Origin: Methyloprofundus sedimenti
Lineage (GTDB): Bacteria; Pseudomonadota; Gammaproteobacteria; Methylococcales; Methylomonadaceae
NCBI RefSeq assembly: GCF_002072955.1
Contig: NZ_LPUF01000001.1
Location: 1,324,896-1,388,895, forward strand
Reading direction: 5' to 3'
DNA length: 64,000 nt
Below are positions 27,189 to 35,659 of this stretch, piece by piece. Each line of letters starts with the position of its first letter. Position 1 is the stretch's first letter. The notes under the pieces were generated by a model. The model had not been told where the DNA came from. It did not search any database and saw only the letters and a program-made list of their open reading frames with translations. A program made the translations under genes and the position numbers.

Positions 27189-28442
27189 ATGCATATAGAT
27201 TACACCCCTATTATTAAACATTTAAAAGCATGGCTTTTGCACGGCATGATCCTATCTGGCTTTTTAGCTTACACTCACTTAGCTGCAGCCCATCCGAGTG
27301 AATGTCTGGATGAGACAGCACCTGCAGTCTACTTGCCTGCGGCCGAAATCGTCTGCTTACAGCAGATAAAAGTTAGCAATGGTGATGACATACAATTTTA
27401 TAAAGCATCATTGCAATGGATGGGTGCTGAGAACCCTAATAAATTTGCACTGATCAGCGCGGATATAGACCAATCTATCAAAGATAGTCAGCACTCTTAT
27501 TCTATAGAAACAGGCAAATTATCCTTACCCACTGTTGATATTCCAGCTACCTATGGCACGGAACGTTATGCAGCGACTCTTGTTTTCAAGCAAGAAAATG
27601 GCATGAGTCTGTTTGAATTATCATCAATTAACACTTATATAAACCCTGATTATATTCCCAATCAAACCTGGAAGCCTTACGGCATGCTCAATCAAATGGA
27701 ACGTCGATCTGTCAACTTGCTTGGCGAATCACTGCCTTACGCACAATTGGCTGATGCCATTTATGATTTTGGTAATATCTCCGTGGGTGACTGGGAGCTG
27801 GTATATCAGGAAAGTAAAGTTTCAGGCATGCAAGCAGGCATATATAGCAACCCGAAAACAGGTGATTTGGTATTAGCCTTTCGTGGCACTGAAACCTGTG
27901 CTTTCCCATGCTCAATTAATGAAACTAAAGAGTCAGCGCTAGATCTGGCGGCTGATGCGCTATTGTCTTTTGGTGAAAGTAGCCCACAATTCCAACATGC
28001 GTTTAATTTAGCCCAAACTTTAGTTGATTCATTTTCCGACCATCATATTATCGTCACAGGTCATTCTTTGGGTGGTGGCTTAGCACAAGCGGTTGGAGCA
28101 GTGTTTAAACTGACAACCTATGCATTTAATTCTGCCCCGGTACCTGATGATTTTTTTGCTGAACATCCAACAGAATTAACTGCCGAAGAACTGAATGAGA
28201 CAATTCATGTGATCAGTGATGTGCATGATCCGGTCTCACATGCCGATAACATAGGCCTGACATACCAAAAGGCAGCTCATGTATCTCCACTGATTCAATT
28301 TGATTTTGAGGCTAAGGAAATACAACCGGATATAAAAGATTCCTTAGCAGAATTATATGAACTTAGGTTTAACCGACATAGCATTACCGAGCTAATCGGA
28401 AATGCCTCAAACTTACTGAGCATTTACCAGCAAGGCTGGTAG
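27189..28442 (+). CDS. class 3 lipase, exported
   Basis: 417 residues with a signal peptide (MILSGFLAYTHLAAAHP). The alpha/beta hydrolase core has LVLAFRGTE, the nucleophile elbow GHSLGGGLAQA, and a later Asp and His (DVHDPVSHADN, HVSPL). It should hydrolyse acyl glycerides or related esters outside the cytoplasm. The region before residue 200 is not recognised and may be a separate domain. It follows DUF2459 in the same orientation. Confidence 0.85.
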   Translation: MHIDYTPIIKHLKAWLLHGMILSGFLAYTHLAAAHPSECLDETAPAVYLPAAEIVCLQQIKVSNGDDIQFYKASLQWMGAENPNKFALISADIDQSIKDSQHSYSIETGKLSLPTVDIPATYGTERYAATLVFKQENGMSLFELSSINTYINPDYIPNQTWKPYGMLNQMERRSVNLLGESLPYAQLADAIYDFGNISVGDWELVYQESKVSGMQAGIYSNPKTGDLVLAFRGTETCAFPCSINETKESALDLAADALLSFGESSPQFQHAFNLAQTLVDSFSDHHIIVTGHSLGGGLAQAVGAVFKLTTYAFNSAPVPDDFFAEHPTELTAEELNETIHVISDVHDPVSHADNIGLTYQKAAHVSPLIQFDFEAKEIQPDIKDSLAELYELRFNRHSITELIGNASNLLSIYQQGW

Positions 28443-28518
28443 TAAGGACGTTATCTTAAATAATACCCTAAAGAGTAGTAGCCCGCATGGAGCTGGAAAA
28501 ATGCGGGGATCAGCAATG

Positions 28519-28541
28519 AATGGGATCAATTTGACCCCATT
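28519..28541. repeat. short inverted repeat
   Basis: AATGGGATCAA and TTGACCCCATT form a near-perfect stem. It lies between the lipase stop and the converging OFA gene stop, where a bidirectional transcript end would be expected, but no T-run follows. Confidence 0.45.
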
Positions 28542-28693
28542 CGTTTCTCAATAATTAAATAAGGCGAATGCTTTTTGCAAGGTTGACCAGATCCCCCATG
28601 CTAAGGGCAGACTGACGTAAAGCCAAAAGAGCAATAATAAGACATTGTTTCTAGAAGAAGATTTTGAATTATGCATAATAAGTGATCGTTGTA

Positions 28694-30109
28694 TTAATTA
28701 TCTGTTGTCTGTTCAAGTCCAGCGTTATCAGGATAGGGAAAAATGCCATCCACTTCATCCAATTCGTCATGTTTTATATGGTGTTTTTCATGCACCGGAC
28801 GAATTAACAAATTACAGACAAAACCTAAACTTAACAACCCTGCCATAATATACATAGTTACGCTGTAAGCATCCGCCTTAGCAACGCCTTGGTCAATTTG
28901 AAATTGACGAATATAGTTCACTAAAACAGGCCCTAAAACGCCGGCGGTAGCCCAGGCGGTCAATAACCGTCCATGTATGCCTCCGACATATTTTGTGCCA
29001 AAAATATCTGCCAAATAAGCGGGGATTGTTGAAAAACCACCGCCATACATGCTTAATATTAAGGCATAGAAGATAATAAACAATCTCATATTACCTGATG
29101 CGCCAATAGATGGAACTGAGGCATAAAGCGCAATACCTAAAACAAAGAAAATAAAATAGGTGTTTTTTCGGCCGATATAATCCGATGCCGATGACCAAAA
29201 GAATCGGCCACCCATATTAAATAAACTCAGTAAGCCAACAAATCCAGCGGCGGCAGCCGCTGTGATCGTGCCTTTAAAGATTTCTTGAATCATGACTGAA
29301 GCCTGACCAAGTACCCCGATACCCGCCGTGACATTTAAACAAAGTACTAACCAAAGCAAATAAAATTGCGGTGTCTTGAGTGCTTGATCAATATGAACAT
29401 GGTGCTTCGTGATCATGTTATTTTCCACCACAGGTGGTACCCAGCCCTCTGGTTGCCAGTTTTTAGGTGGCGTACGGATAGTTAAAGAACCAATCAACAT
29501 CGAAACGAAATACAGGCAACCCATCACCACAAATGCTTCCATAACCCCGACTGAAGTAGCTGATTTATAATGGTCCATCAAAGCAATAGATAAGGGTGCG
29601 CCAATCATAGCGCCACCGCCAAAGCCCATAATTGCCATGCCCGTAGCCATACCGCGTCGATCAGGAAACCATTTAATTAAAGTCGATACCGGAGAAACAT
29701 AACCTAAGCCCAGACCAATTCCACCGATCACGCCATAGCCTAAATAAAGCAGCCAAATTTGATGCCAATATACACCCAGCGCAGACACTAAGAAACCACC
29801 ACCGAAACAGCACGCAGCAACAAACATAGTCAATCTAGGCCCTACTTTTTCCAGCCATTTTCCACCAAAAGCAGCAGATAAACCTAAAAAAACAATCGCT
29901 AAACTAAAAATCCAGCCTATTGTTGTTAATTGCCAATCTTCTGAAGTAGATTCAGTAATACCAATCACTCGAGTGAGTGGATTATTAAAAACACTAAAGG
30001 CGTATGCTTGACCGATACATAAATGTACCGCTAATGCAGCTGGTGGAACCATCCAGCGATTATAATCAGGTTGGGCAACAATACGTTGCCTGGAAAAAAA
30101 GTCTAACAT
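28694..30109 (-). CDS. OFA-family MFS transporter
   Basis: About 471 residues with twelve membrane segments. AYAFSVFNNPLTRVIG, GYGVIGGIGLGLGYVSPVSTLIKWFPDRRGMATG and FGGGAMIGAPL are characteristic of the oxalate/formate antiporter (OFA) family. The ATG at 30109 is preferred over TTG 30130 because AGGAA lies just before it. The substrate is probably a small carboxylate, which is inference. It is a single gene. Confidence 0.88.
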   Translation of the reverse strand: MLDFFSRQRIVAQPDYNRWMVPPAALAVHLCIGQAYAFSVFNNPLTRVIGITESTSEDWQLTTIGWIFSLAIVFLGLSAAFGGKWLEKVGPRLTMFVAACCFGGGFLVSALGVYWHQIWLLYLGYGVIGGIGLGLGYVSPVSTLIKWFPDRRGMATGMAIMGFGGGAMIGAPLSIALMDHYKSATSVGVMEAFVVMGCLYFVSMLIGSLTIRTPPKNWQPEGWVPPVVENNMITKHHVHIDQALKTPQFYLLWLVLCLNVTAGIGVLGQASVMIQEIFKGTITAAAAAGFVGLLSLFNMGGRFFWSSASDYIGRKNTYFIFFVLGIALYASVPSIGASGNMRLFIIFYALILSMYGGGFSTIPAYLADIFGTKYVGGIHGRLLTAWATAGVLGPVLVNYIRQFQIDQGVAKADAYSVTMYIMAGLLSLGFVCNLLIRPVHEKHHIKHDELDEVDGIFPYPDNAGLEQTTDN

Positions 30110-30382
30110 CTTGTTTCCTGGTTTATTCAATAAGAGCTGATGTTACGCATATTGATTATGAGAGCATCAGGTTTAAATTCTGAGTGATTTGCGTAATGTG
30201 TTATTTTAATCGGGTTTTGGCACTCGAAAGCGAATTTTTTTCTTTTGCGTTGCTAAAATAAAGGTAACTCAGCATTTGGTGTGATTATCATCTCTTGTTA
30301 AACCTGGAAACCTCAGTTAAAGTAGATGCGCAAGGCCTGCAGTGACCTTTACCGCTTTTGCGCCTAAAAAACCTTAAGCAAA

Positions 30383-30529
30383 ATGCAGGGAAATGATGTT
30401 GTACGTATGATTGCTACTGATCCAGCCGCACACTTGGTTATCGGGATGTATATCGATCAAAGTGGCCATGAAATGATGGAATATTTTAAACAAGAAAGCA
30501 GGCATATTTTTGACAATCGTGAAAAATAG
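30383..30529 (+). CDS. short open frame, possibly a gene fragment
   Basis: A 48-residue frame reads VRMIATDPAAHLVIGMYIDQ and ends EYFKQESRHIFDNREK. Composition looks coding, yet no ribosome site precedes ATG 30383. It may be the tail of a lost gene. No family recognised. Confidence 0.25.
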   Translation: MQGNDVVRMIATDPAAHLVIGMYIDQSGHEMMEYFKQESRHIFDNREK

Positions 30530-30606
30530 CTATGACTTTTAATCAAGACTGCCCCTGGGGTATTCCGATGACTCCTCGAACATGTTAACGGTTGGTTGGT
30601 GCTATA

Positions 30607-30849
30607 ATCCTAGAAACCGCAGTTGAGTACGGATTTTGTGGGAAATCTGAGTATGAAAGACAAGGCACAGTTCGCAGGCAATGGCCGTAGCCCTTGGCAA
30701 GAGCTGTAACACGGTATTTCGTGCTCAGATTTATCCACAAAACCGTGAAGCGGAATAGAGTCACCCAACAGGTGACAAGCATTTACGATCATTATATTTT
30801 ATATTCTGTCGCATACTATTTTATAGCGGTCAACTGCGGCTTCTAGGAT
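30607..30849. mobile_element. MITE-like element with long inverted ends
   Basis: The ends ATCCTAGAAACCGCAGTTGA (30607-30626) and the complement of 30830-30849 differ by one base. Inside, ACGGATTTTGTGGG and the complement of 30724-30746 form a second inverted pair. No transposase frame exists between them. It looks like a non-autonomous transposon or the joined tips of an IS. A GTCACC/GGTGAC hairpin lies at about 30761-30777. Confidence 0.6.
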
Positions 30850-31097
30850 AATGCTAAATAACCAAAAAAGGAGAGTTGGGGGAGGGCTTATTAGAAATTA
30901 GGCTGCTTTAATATTACCGTGCGGGTAATGGAAAATTCAAAATAGCAACGTTGAGCAATATCGCTTTAACAACGCCTTATCAAAAAAAACATATCAACCA
31001 GGTATTTTCCCGCCGAAAGTAAATCTTATTAATTAGAATTTAATAATATGCTAAACTTATTTACAATCTACCTATTTATTCATAGCAGGGATTAATA

Positions 31098-32495
31098 ATG
31101 AAAATAATACGTTTTATATTGGTTTTAGTTTTAACAGGTTTTTTACTTTTTTCAATATCCAACTTGCTGGGCGTTAATGGTGAAAATAATCCTATTGCTG
31201 TCCAATCTGGAACCTCCAGGGACTATGTAAAAGTTTCCAGAATATTGCAGAATAAATGCGTCGATTGTCATTCCCCAGGAATGACTAGAATGCCAATATA
31301 TTCTGAATTACCTATTGCTCGTCAACTTATCGAAAATGATATTCAGCAGGGGAGCGAAAGATTTATCTTAAGTCCCGGGATATATAGTGGCAAAGAGCCT
31401 TTCACACCTCTTATGCTGGCTAGGTTGGAACATGTTATTATCAATAATAACATGCCACCCGCTCTATACCTTACTATGCATTGGAATGGCAGTTTAAGTG
31501 CAGATGAAAAGCAAACGGTTCTTACATGGATAGCCAAGGAACGAGGTAGACATCCATGGAGTAATGAATCTGCGGAAGGCTATAAAGGCGAACCGGTTCA
31601 GCCACTTCCTTTAAGTGTTGAATTGAATCCTGAAAAAGTTGCTCTGGGTAATCAGCTGTTTCACGATACACTGCTTTCGGGAGACAACACTTTATCTTGC
31701 GCATCTTGTCATGCTTTAAATAAAGGGGGAACGGATCAAGCTCAAGTGGCTACTGGAATTCGAGGACAACAAGGCCCCATTAACTCACCTACAGTGTATA
31801 ACGCCATGTACAATTTGGCTCAATTTTGGGATGGACGCGCTAAAGACCTTCAAGCACAAGCCGCTGGTCCTGTCGCTAATCCGGTTGAAATGGGTGCAGA
31901 TTGGGATAAAGTCATCACTAAATTAAATCAAGACAGTGATTACACCAGTGCTTTTAGCAAACTTTATCCTGAGCAAGGTTTAACCAAAGCAAATGTGACG
32001 GATGCGATTGCTGTTTTTGAAGAGTCATTAGTAACACCTAACTCACGTTTTGACCAGTATCTACGTGGTCATGAGGCAGCGTTGAATCCCGATGAAAAAG
32101 CGGGTTATGAATTATTTAAAAATAACTGTACTTCCTGTCATTTTGGGCCTGCACTAGGCGGCTTATCTTATGAAAAAATGGGTGTTAAACAAGATTATTT
32201 TGCAATGCGCGGTGGTGATTTAACAGAGGATGATAATGGCCGCTATAATGTGACCAAAAATGAAATTGATCGCTATGCTTTTAAGGTTCCCGTACTGCGT
32301 AACGTTGAATTAACTTATCCCTACTTTCACGATGGGTCTGTCAATGAGTTACCAGAGGCTGTTCGTATCATGGGAATCACTCAGCTGGGGAAAAATTTCA
32401 GTGCAGATGAAATTGATAAAATGGTGGCTTTTCTGAAAACCTTAACGGGTGAATACCAGGGTGCCTCATTATCGAGTTTAAAAGACCCTCAGTAG
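31098..32495 (+). CDS. tri-haem cytochrome c peroxidase-family protein
   Basis: 465 residues with an N-terminal signal or anchor. A haem-binding domain carries CVDCH at residue 54; the peroxidase core follows with CASCH at residue 201 and CTSCH at residue 344. RGQQGPINSPTVYNA and FWDGRAKDLQ, plus PVLRNVELTYPYFHDGS, match the MauG/CCP family. It probably reduces peroxide in the periplasm with electrons from a cytochrome. Bacterial CcpA has two haems, so the extra domain is noteworthy. No operon partner. Confidence 0.88.
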   Translation: MKIIRFILVLVLTGFLLFSISNLLGVNGENNPIAVQSGTSRDYVKVSRILQNKCVDCHSPGMTRMPIYSELPIARQLIENDIQQGSERFILSPGIYSGKEPFTPLMLARLEHVIINNNMPPALYLTMHWNGSLSADEKQTVLTWIAKERGRHPWSNESAEGYKGEPVQPLPLSVELNPEKVALGNQLFHDTLLSGDNTLSCASCHALNKGGTDQAQVATGIRGQQGPINSPTVYNAMYNLAQFWDGRAKDLQAQAAGPVANPVEMGADWDKVITKLNQDSDYTSAFSKLYPEQGLTKANVTDAIAVFEESLVTPNSRFDQYLRGHEAALNPDEKAGYELFKNNCTSCHFGPALGGLSYEKMGVKQDYFAMRGGDLTEDDNGRYNVTKNEIDRYAFKVPVLRNVELTYPYFHDGSVNELPEAVRIMGITQLGKNFSADEIDKMVAFLKTLTGEYQGASLSSLKDPQ

Positions 32496-32521
32496 GGTGG
32501 ATACTTCCAGCAATTATCAAC

Positions 32522-32780
32522 TTATATCCAAAAAAAGGCAGTGTGTAGTGGTCGAAAAATGTGAGTGAATAGTTTAGGCTTCTCACTTAAGCCGGTGCAG
32601 CCAGTAATTTCAAGGGAGTTAAGTGTGGCCTTGTCTCGAATTTTTCCAGGCAATAGTAGTTCACTCATTTGCTCTAATAGCCAAGAAAATAAATTGGGAA
32701 ACTCGATTGCAAATAATCGTTCAGCAGCTGTTGTGCCATCACTTCGCTTTAAACCGTAATTATGGATTAAAGCGAAGTGC
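32522..32780 (-). pseudogene. transposase C-terminal relic
   Basis: On the minus strand the frame reads NYGLKRSDGTTAAERLFAIE, then FPNLFSWLLEQM. The DGTTAAERLF motif is a hallmark of the C-terminus of a transposase group (DUF6399-like). The rest of the gene is absent. A palindrome (CACTTCGCTTTAA and TTAAAGCGAAGTG) sits at its start. Confidence 0.5.
32740..32779. repeat. perfect 13-bp inverted repeat
   Basis: CACTTCGCTTTAA at 32740-32752 and TTAAAGCGAAGTG at 32767-32779 are exact complements with a 14-base loop. It lies at the broken edge of a transposase relic and may result from a rearrangement. Confidence 0.7.
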
Positions 32781-32921
32781 TCTTAAGCAAACTTGGGGTT
32801 AGTTCTAATATTACAACATTTATTATGCTGCTATCAAACGCATGGCCAGACCTTTAAAGCACAGGGTAAAGTCTAATATTCCAACAAAAATGTATGATTG
32901 TTAGAACTGATCCTAAGTTCG

Positions 32922-33090
32922 AAAGGTCTTTACGGTAACGATCAGTTTTATTTATCTGGAGAAATATACCATTTTTTCAAAACCTGCAATGTCTGGACTG
33001 CTGAAGCACTGTGGGCTGTCCAATCCGGCCCGCTTTGATCTATCTTTTTTTGAATGAATAATTCGCAATTCGGGGCCTGACCCTTATATT
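32922..33090 (+). pseudogene. partial copy of the DUF2459 gene 3' end
   Basis: AAAGGTCTTTACGGTAAC, TTTTATTTATCTGGAGAAA and AAAACCTGCAATG match positions 26862 onward of the intact gene. Internal blocks are missing: the copy jumps from the CCAATC(C/A)GG region to GATCTATC and continues past the stop into shared downstream sequence (TGAATAATTCGCAA). The duplication therefore includes flanking DNA. Not functional. Confidence 0.85.
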
Positions 33091-33115
33091 TTCTTAGATT
33101 TTTGCTTCAGTAGAA

Positions 33116-33957
33116 CTATATTTCATTGTTTAGAACAGCTTTAGCAATTGGTGACTCTACAAGCCTTTCCAGTGCTACATCACCGACTCGTTTAGAAATT
33201 ACCGATGCCTGCTTATCTGATATTTTTTGACGGCTTTCCGTAAGAGTTCTTGCCCCACTTCTCATTCGGTTTAGAACATAATCCGGCAGCTCATGGTCTT
33301 TAACAGACAAAACTCCCTTACTAAGTGAAATTCTTCCTGTTCTCCACCCCTTGTTGCTGGATAGTTTGATTGGGCAGAGATGAAGAAAATTTAAATACTT
33401 TACATATATAAATGAATCAGTATCCGTTGTAAGAATGTCGTGCTCAATAGCCCGAACCAGATACATATTAAAGTCACTATCTGAGGAGTTGACTGGTTTA
33501 TCTAGAAGATATAGAAGCTGACGCTGCTCACCTGGATTCGGAGATTCCCCCAGTAGATATTTCCTAAGTCGATTAATTGCTACAGGAACATGGCGCAACA
33601 TGTTTTCGTCAAAGTGACCAAGTTCATTTTTATAGTATGCATAAGCTAGAACTCTAAATGAAACAGAGGCCAAATATTTAGTTAGCCAAGTGTCATATGA
33701 AAACTTACTCTCAGATCTTTCTTGATATTTAAAGAATATCTCGTTAGCAAATTTCGTTTCCCAAGGGCTGAATAAATCTTCGCAGTCACCACATAAGAAA
33801 GGTAACTTCACACCGTCTTGTGTTGACTTATTTGGGTTATCTGTTGATCGCATATTCCCGGTTGGTGATGTCTTTTGAGGTAACGAAAAACAAATTTTGG
33901 AATTATATGGCTTATTTCCAATCCTTTCTCTTCTTCACACAATTTGCAATTACTCAT
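33116..33957 (-). pseudogene. zinc-finger-type hypothetical protein, frameshifted
   Basis: From ATG 33957 (AGGAG upstream) the frame gives MSNCKLCEEEKGLEISHIIP and KFVFRYLK, then goes out of phase. The main frame downstream carries SPTGNMRSTDNPNKSTQDG, LPFLCGDCEDLFSPWE and about 200 more residues. The join falls in a run of four A (minus strand) near 33873-33876, where one more A would restore the frame. The paired CxxC motifs and SHIIPKF suggest a zinc-stabilised HNH-like fold, which is inference. Repaired length about 280 residues. Stops at 33116. Confidence 0.7.
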
Positions 33958-34401
33958 CAATGGTGCTCCTGCATATAACATTGTAAATATATGTAAAAAA
34001 ATCCATGTATCGTCATATTAAACCCTATAAAGTGGATATTTTTACTTTGTTTTTCCACTTTCAGAAAATAGCCAGCAATATAATGGAAAGCAAGACAGTC
34101 CTAATGATGATAGAGGGGAAACATTGTTACTCGACCTGTTTATGTGCATTTTGTAATAAGTCGTATGCAATCAGCGAAAATACAGCCCCTATAATTGGTT
34201 ATAAAGTATTTTTATCAGGAATAAAGACTTTACTCAGAGAGTGGGGAGTCACCATTATAATTTAATTTCCATCTATTGATTATATATCCTTAAAAGATGG
34301 AAAACATATCTAGATTTCTCCATTGTTTCTTAGAACGATCAAGAGGGGTAGCCAGCTTGATTTCTATAATTTTGACCTTTCACGTCTCCCATCCTATTAG
34401 A
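33958..34401. other. intergenic
   Basis: An ATG frame at 34005-34265 (86 codons) has no ribosome site and no recognisable content. An inverted repeat TTTCCATCT/AGATGGAAA spans about 34266-34304. Nothing else is supported. Confidence 0.4.
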
Positions 34402-35322
34402 TTATATTTCAGGAATAAACATCGTTCCTTCTGCGACCTTAACGGCCTCACCACCCACCCGTATGGTGAGCGTATCTTCTCCTTTATGATCCATTTCCAG
34501 GTTCAGTACACTACGGCGCATTTTTTCATTGCCTCTTTGAACGGCAAACGTGTAGGTGCCTTTTTGCATATGTTCGAAAGAACATAAAAAAGCGGCCAAT
34601 GAAGGTATGGCAGTCCCTATGGGCGGGTCATCATGAATACCAATATTCGGACCTACCAGACGAGCGGCAAAATCAGAGTCTTGATACGGTGTTTTAGGCG
34701 AGACTAATAATATTTCTTGTGCGGCTGTTTGGGGTGCGATTGACTGACTCCATGCGGATAAATTAAATACTGCATTGCGTACTGTTTCATAATAATAAAC
34801 CGGCACAATCAAATAGGGCATGCCGCACGAAACCAGCCGGGTACAGTATTTCTTAGCATCAATATGTGCTTCTTCTATACCTAAAAAACTGGCCAGTTCG
34901 CCTTCTGTCGGGGCGAAGAAGTCGACAATTGGAGAGACGGTACGGGTAAACTGGACAAAGCTGGGTTTACCTTCAGTGCTGGTGACATTAGCCTGAACCG
35001 GTCCGGTATTTTGCTCAAATACGACGGGTGTATAAGTGTCCTCAAGTTTCAGTTGCCCGCAGGCGGCTAATACATAGGCGGCTGCAATAATCGGGTGTCC
35101 TGCAAAATCGATCTCCGTTAAAGGGGAAAAAATCTTCATTCGAAAGTGATTCTTTTTACTTTCTGTTCGAGACAGGAAAACGGATTCGGTTAAATTAAGT
35201 TCTCTAGCGATTAAGCTCATCTGTTGCTGGCTTAAGCCTTCTGCTTCTGGGAAAACAGCAACCTGGGCGCCATTGAAAATCTGCTTGGTAAAAACGTCAG
35301 CGATATAATATGTGTATTTCAT
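34402..35322 (-). CDS. PhzF-family isomerase/epimerase
   Basis: 306 residues. YIADVFTKQIFNGAQVAVF, ARELNLTESVFL (with the catalytic Glu) and FAGHPIIAAAYVL are the family motifs. PhzF folds like diaminopimelate epimerase and isomerises small acids. It begins four bases after nirD with a GGGGA ribosome site, so it is the third gene of nirB-nirD-phzF. Its role in nitrite assimilation is not known. Confidence 0.88.
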   Translation of the reverse strand: MKYTYYIADVFTKQIFNGAQVAVFPEAEGLSQQQMSLIARELNLTESVFLSRTESKKNHFRMKIFSPLTEIDFAGHPIIAAAYVLAACGQLKLEDTYTPVVFEQNTGPVQANVTSTEGKPSFVQFTRTVSPIVDFFAPTEGELASFLGIEEAHIDAKKYCTRLVSCGMPYLIVPVYYYETVRNAVFNLSAWSQSIAPQTAAQEILLVSPKTPYQDSDFAARLVGPNIGIHDDPPIGTAIPSLAAFLCSFEHMQKGTYTFAVQRGNEKMRRSVLNLEMDHKGEDTLTIRVGGEAVKVAEGTMFIPEI

Positions 35323-35326
35323 TATG

Positions 35327-35659
35327 CTATTCCCCTAGGCTTACTTCTACGCGATTATTTTTTATGTGAATAGCATAGACATCGACAGCGACACTTGCAT
35401 CTTCAAAACAAACGCCTGTGATCAGGCTGAAATGTTGTTTGTACAAAGGGGACGCCACCATTGGTTCGCCTTTGATATCGCCTAATAAACCACGTGATAA
35501 TACATGAATTTTACCAAAAGGGTCATAATTATTAAGTGCATAGACTGCATTTTCTTTGGGCATATAAAAAATAGCTACTTGCTTATCCTCAACTAAAGCA
35601 CACACTCCTGAATCGGGTTGTAAGTCTTCTACAGAACAAATATCAATCCAGTGACTCAT
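35327..35659 (-). CDS. nirD: nitrite reductase (NAD(P)H) small subunit
   Basis: 110 residues, Rieske-like fold. The order CALVEDKQVAIFYMP, YALNNYDPFGKIHVLSRGL and GEPMVASPLYKQHFSL is typical of NirD, which lacks the iron-sulphur ligands of true Rieske proteins. It pairs with NirB. Its ATG shares one base with the nirB stop (TAATG). Confidence 0.93.
   Translation of the reverse strand: MSHWIDICSVEDLQPDSGVCALVEDKQVAIFYMPKENAVYALNNYDPFGKIHVLSRGLLGDIKGEPMVASPLYKQHFSLITGVCFEDASVAVDVYAIHIKNNRVEVSLGE

Noticed and set aside
32565-32759. Plus-strand frame after the peroxidase gene
   Set aside because: The minus strand of the same stretch reads a transposase C-terminus with DGTTAAER, which explains the open frame better.
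34005-34265. 86-codon frame between the frameshifted gene and phzF
   Set aside because: No ribosome site, odd composition and no family match; kept only as a note in the intergenic entry.
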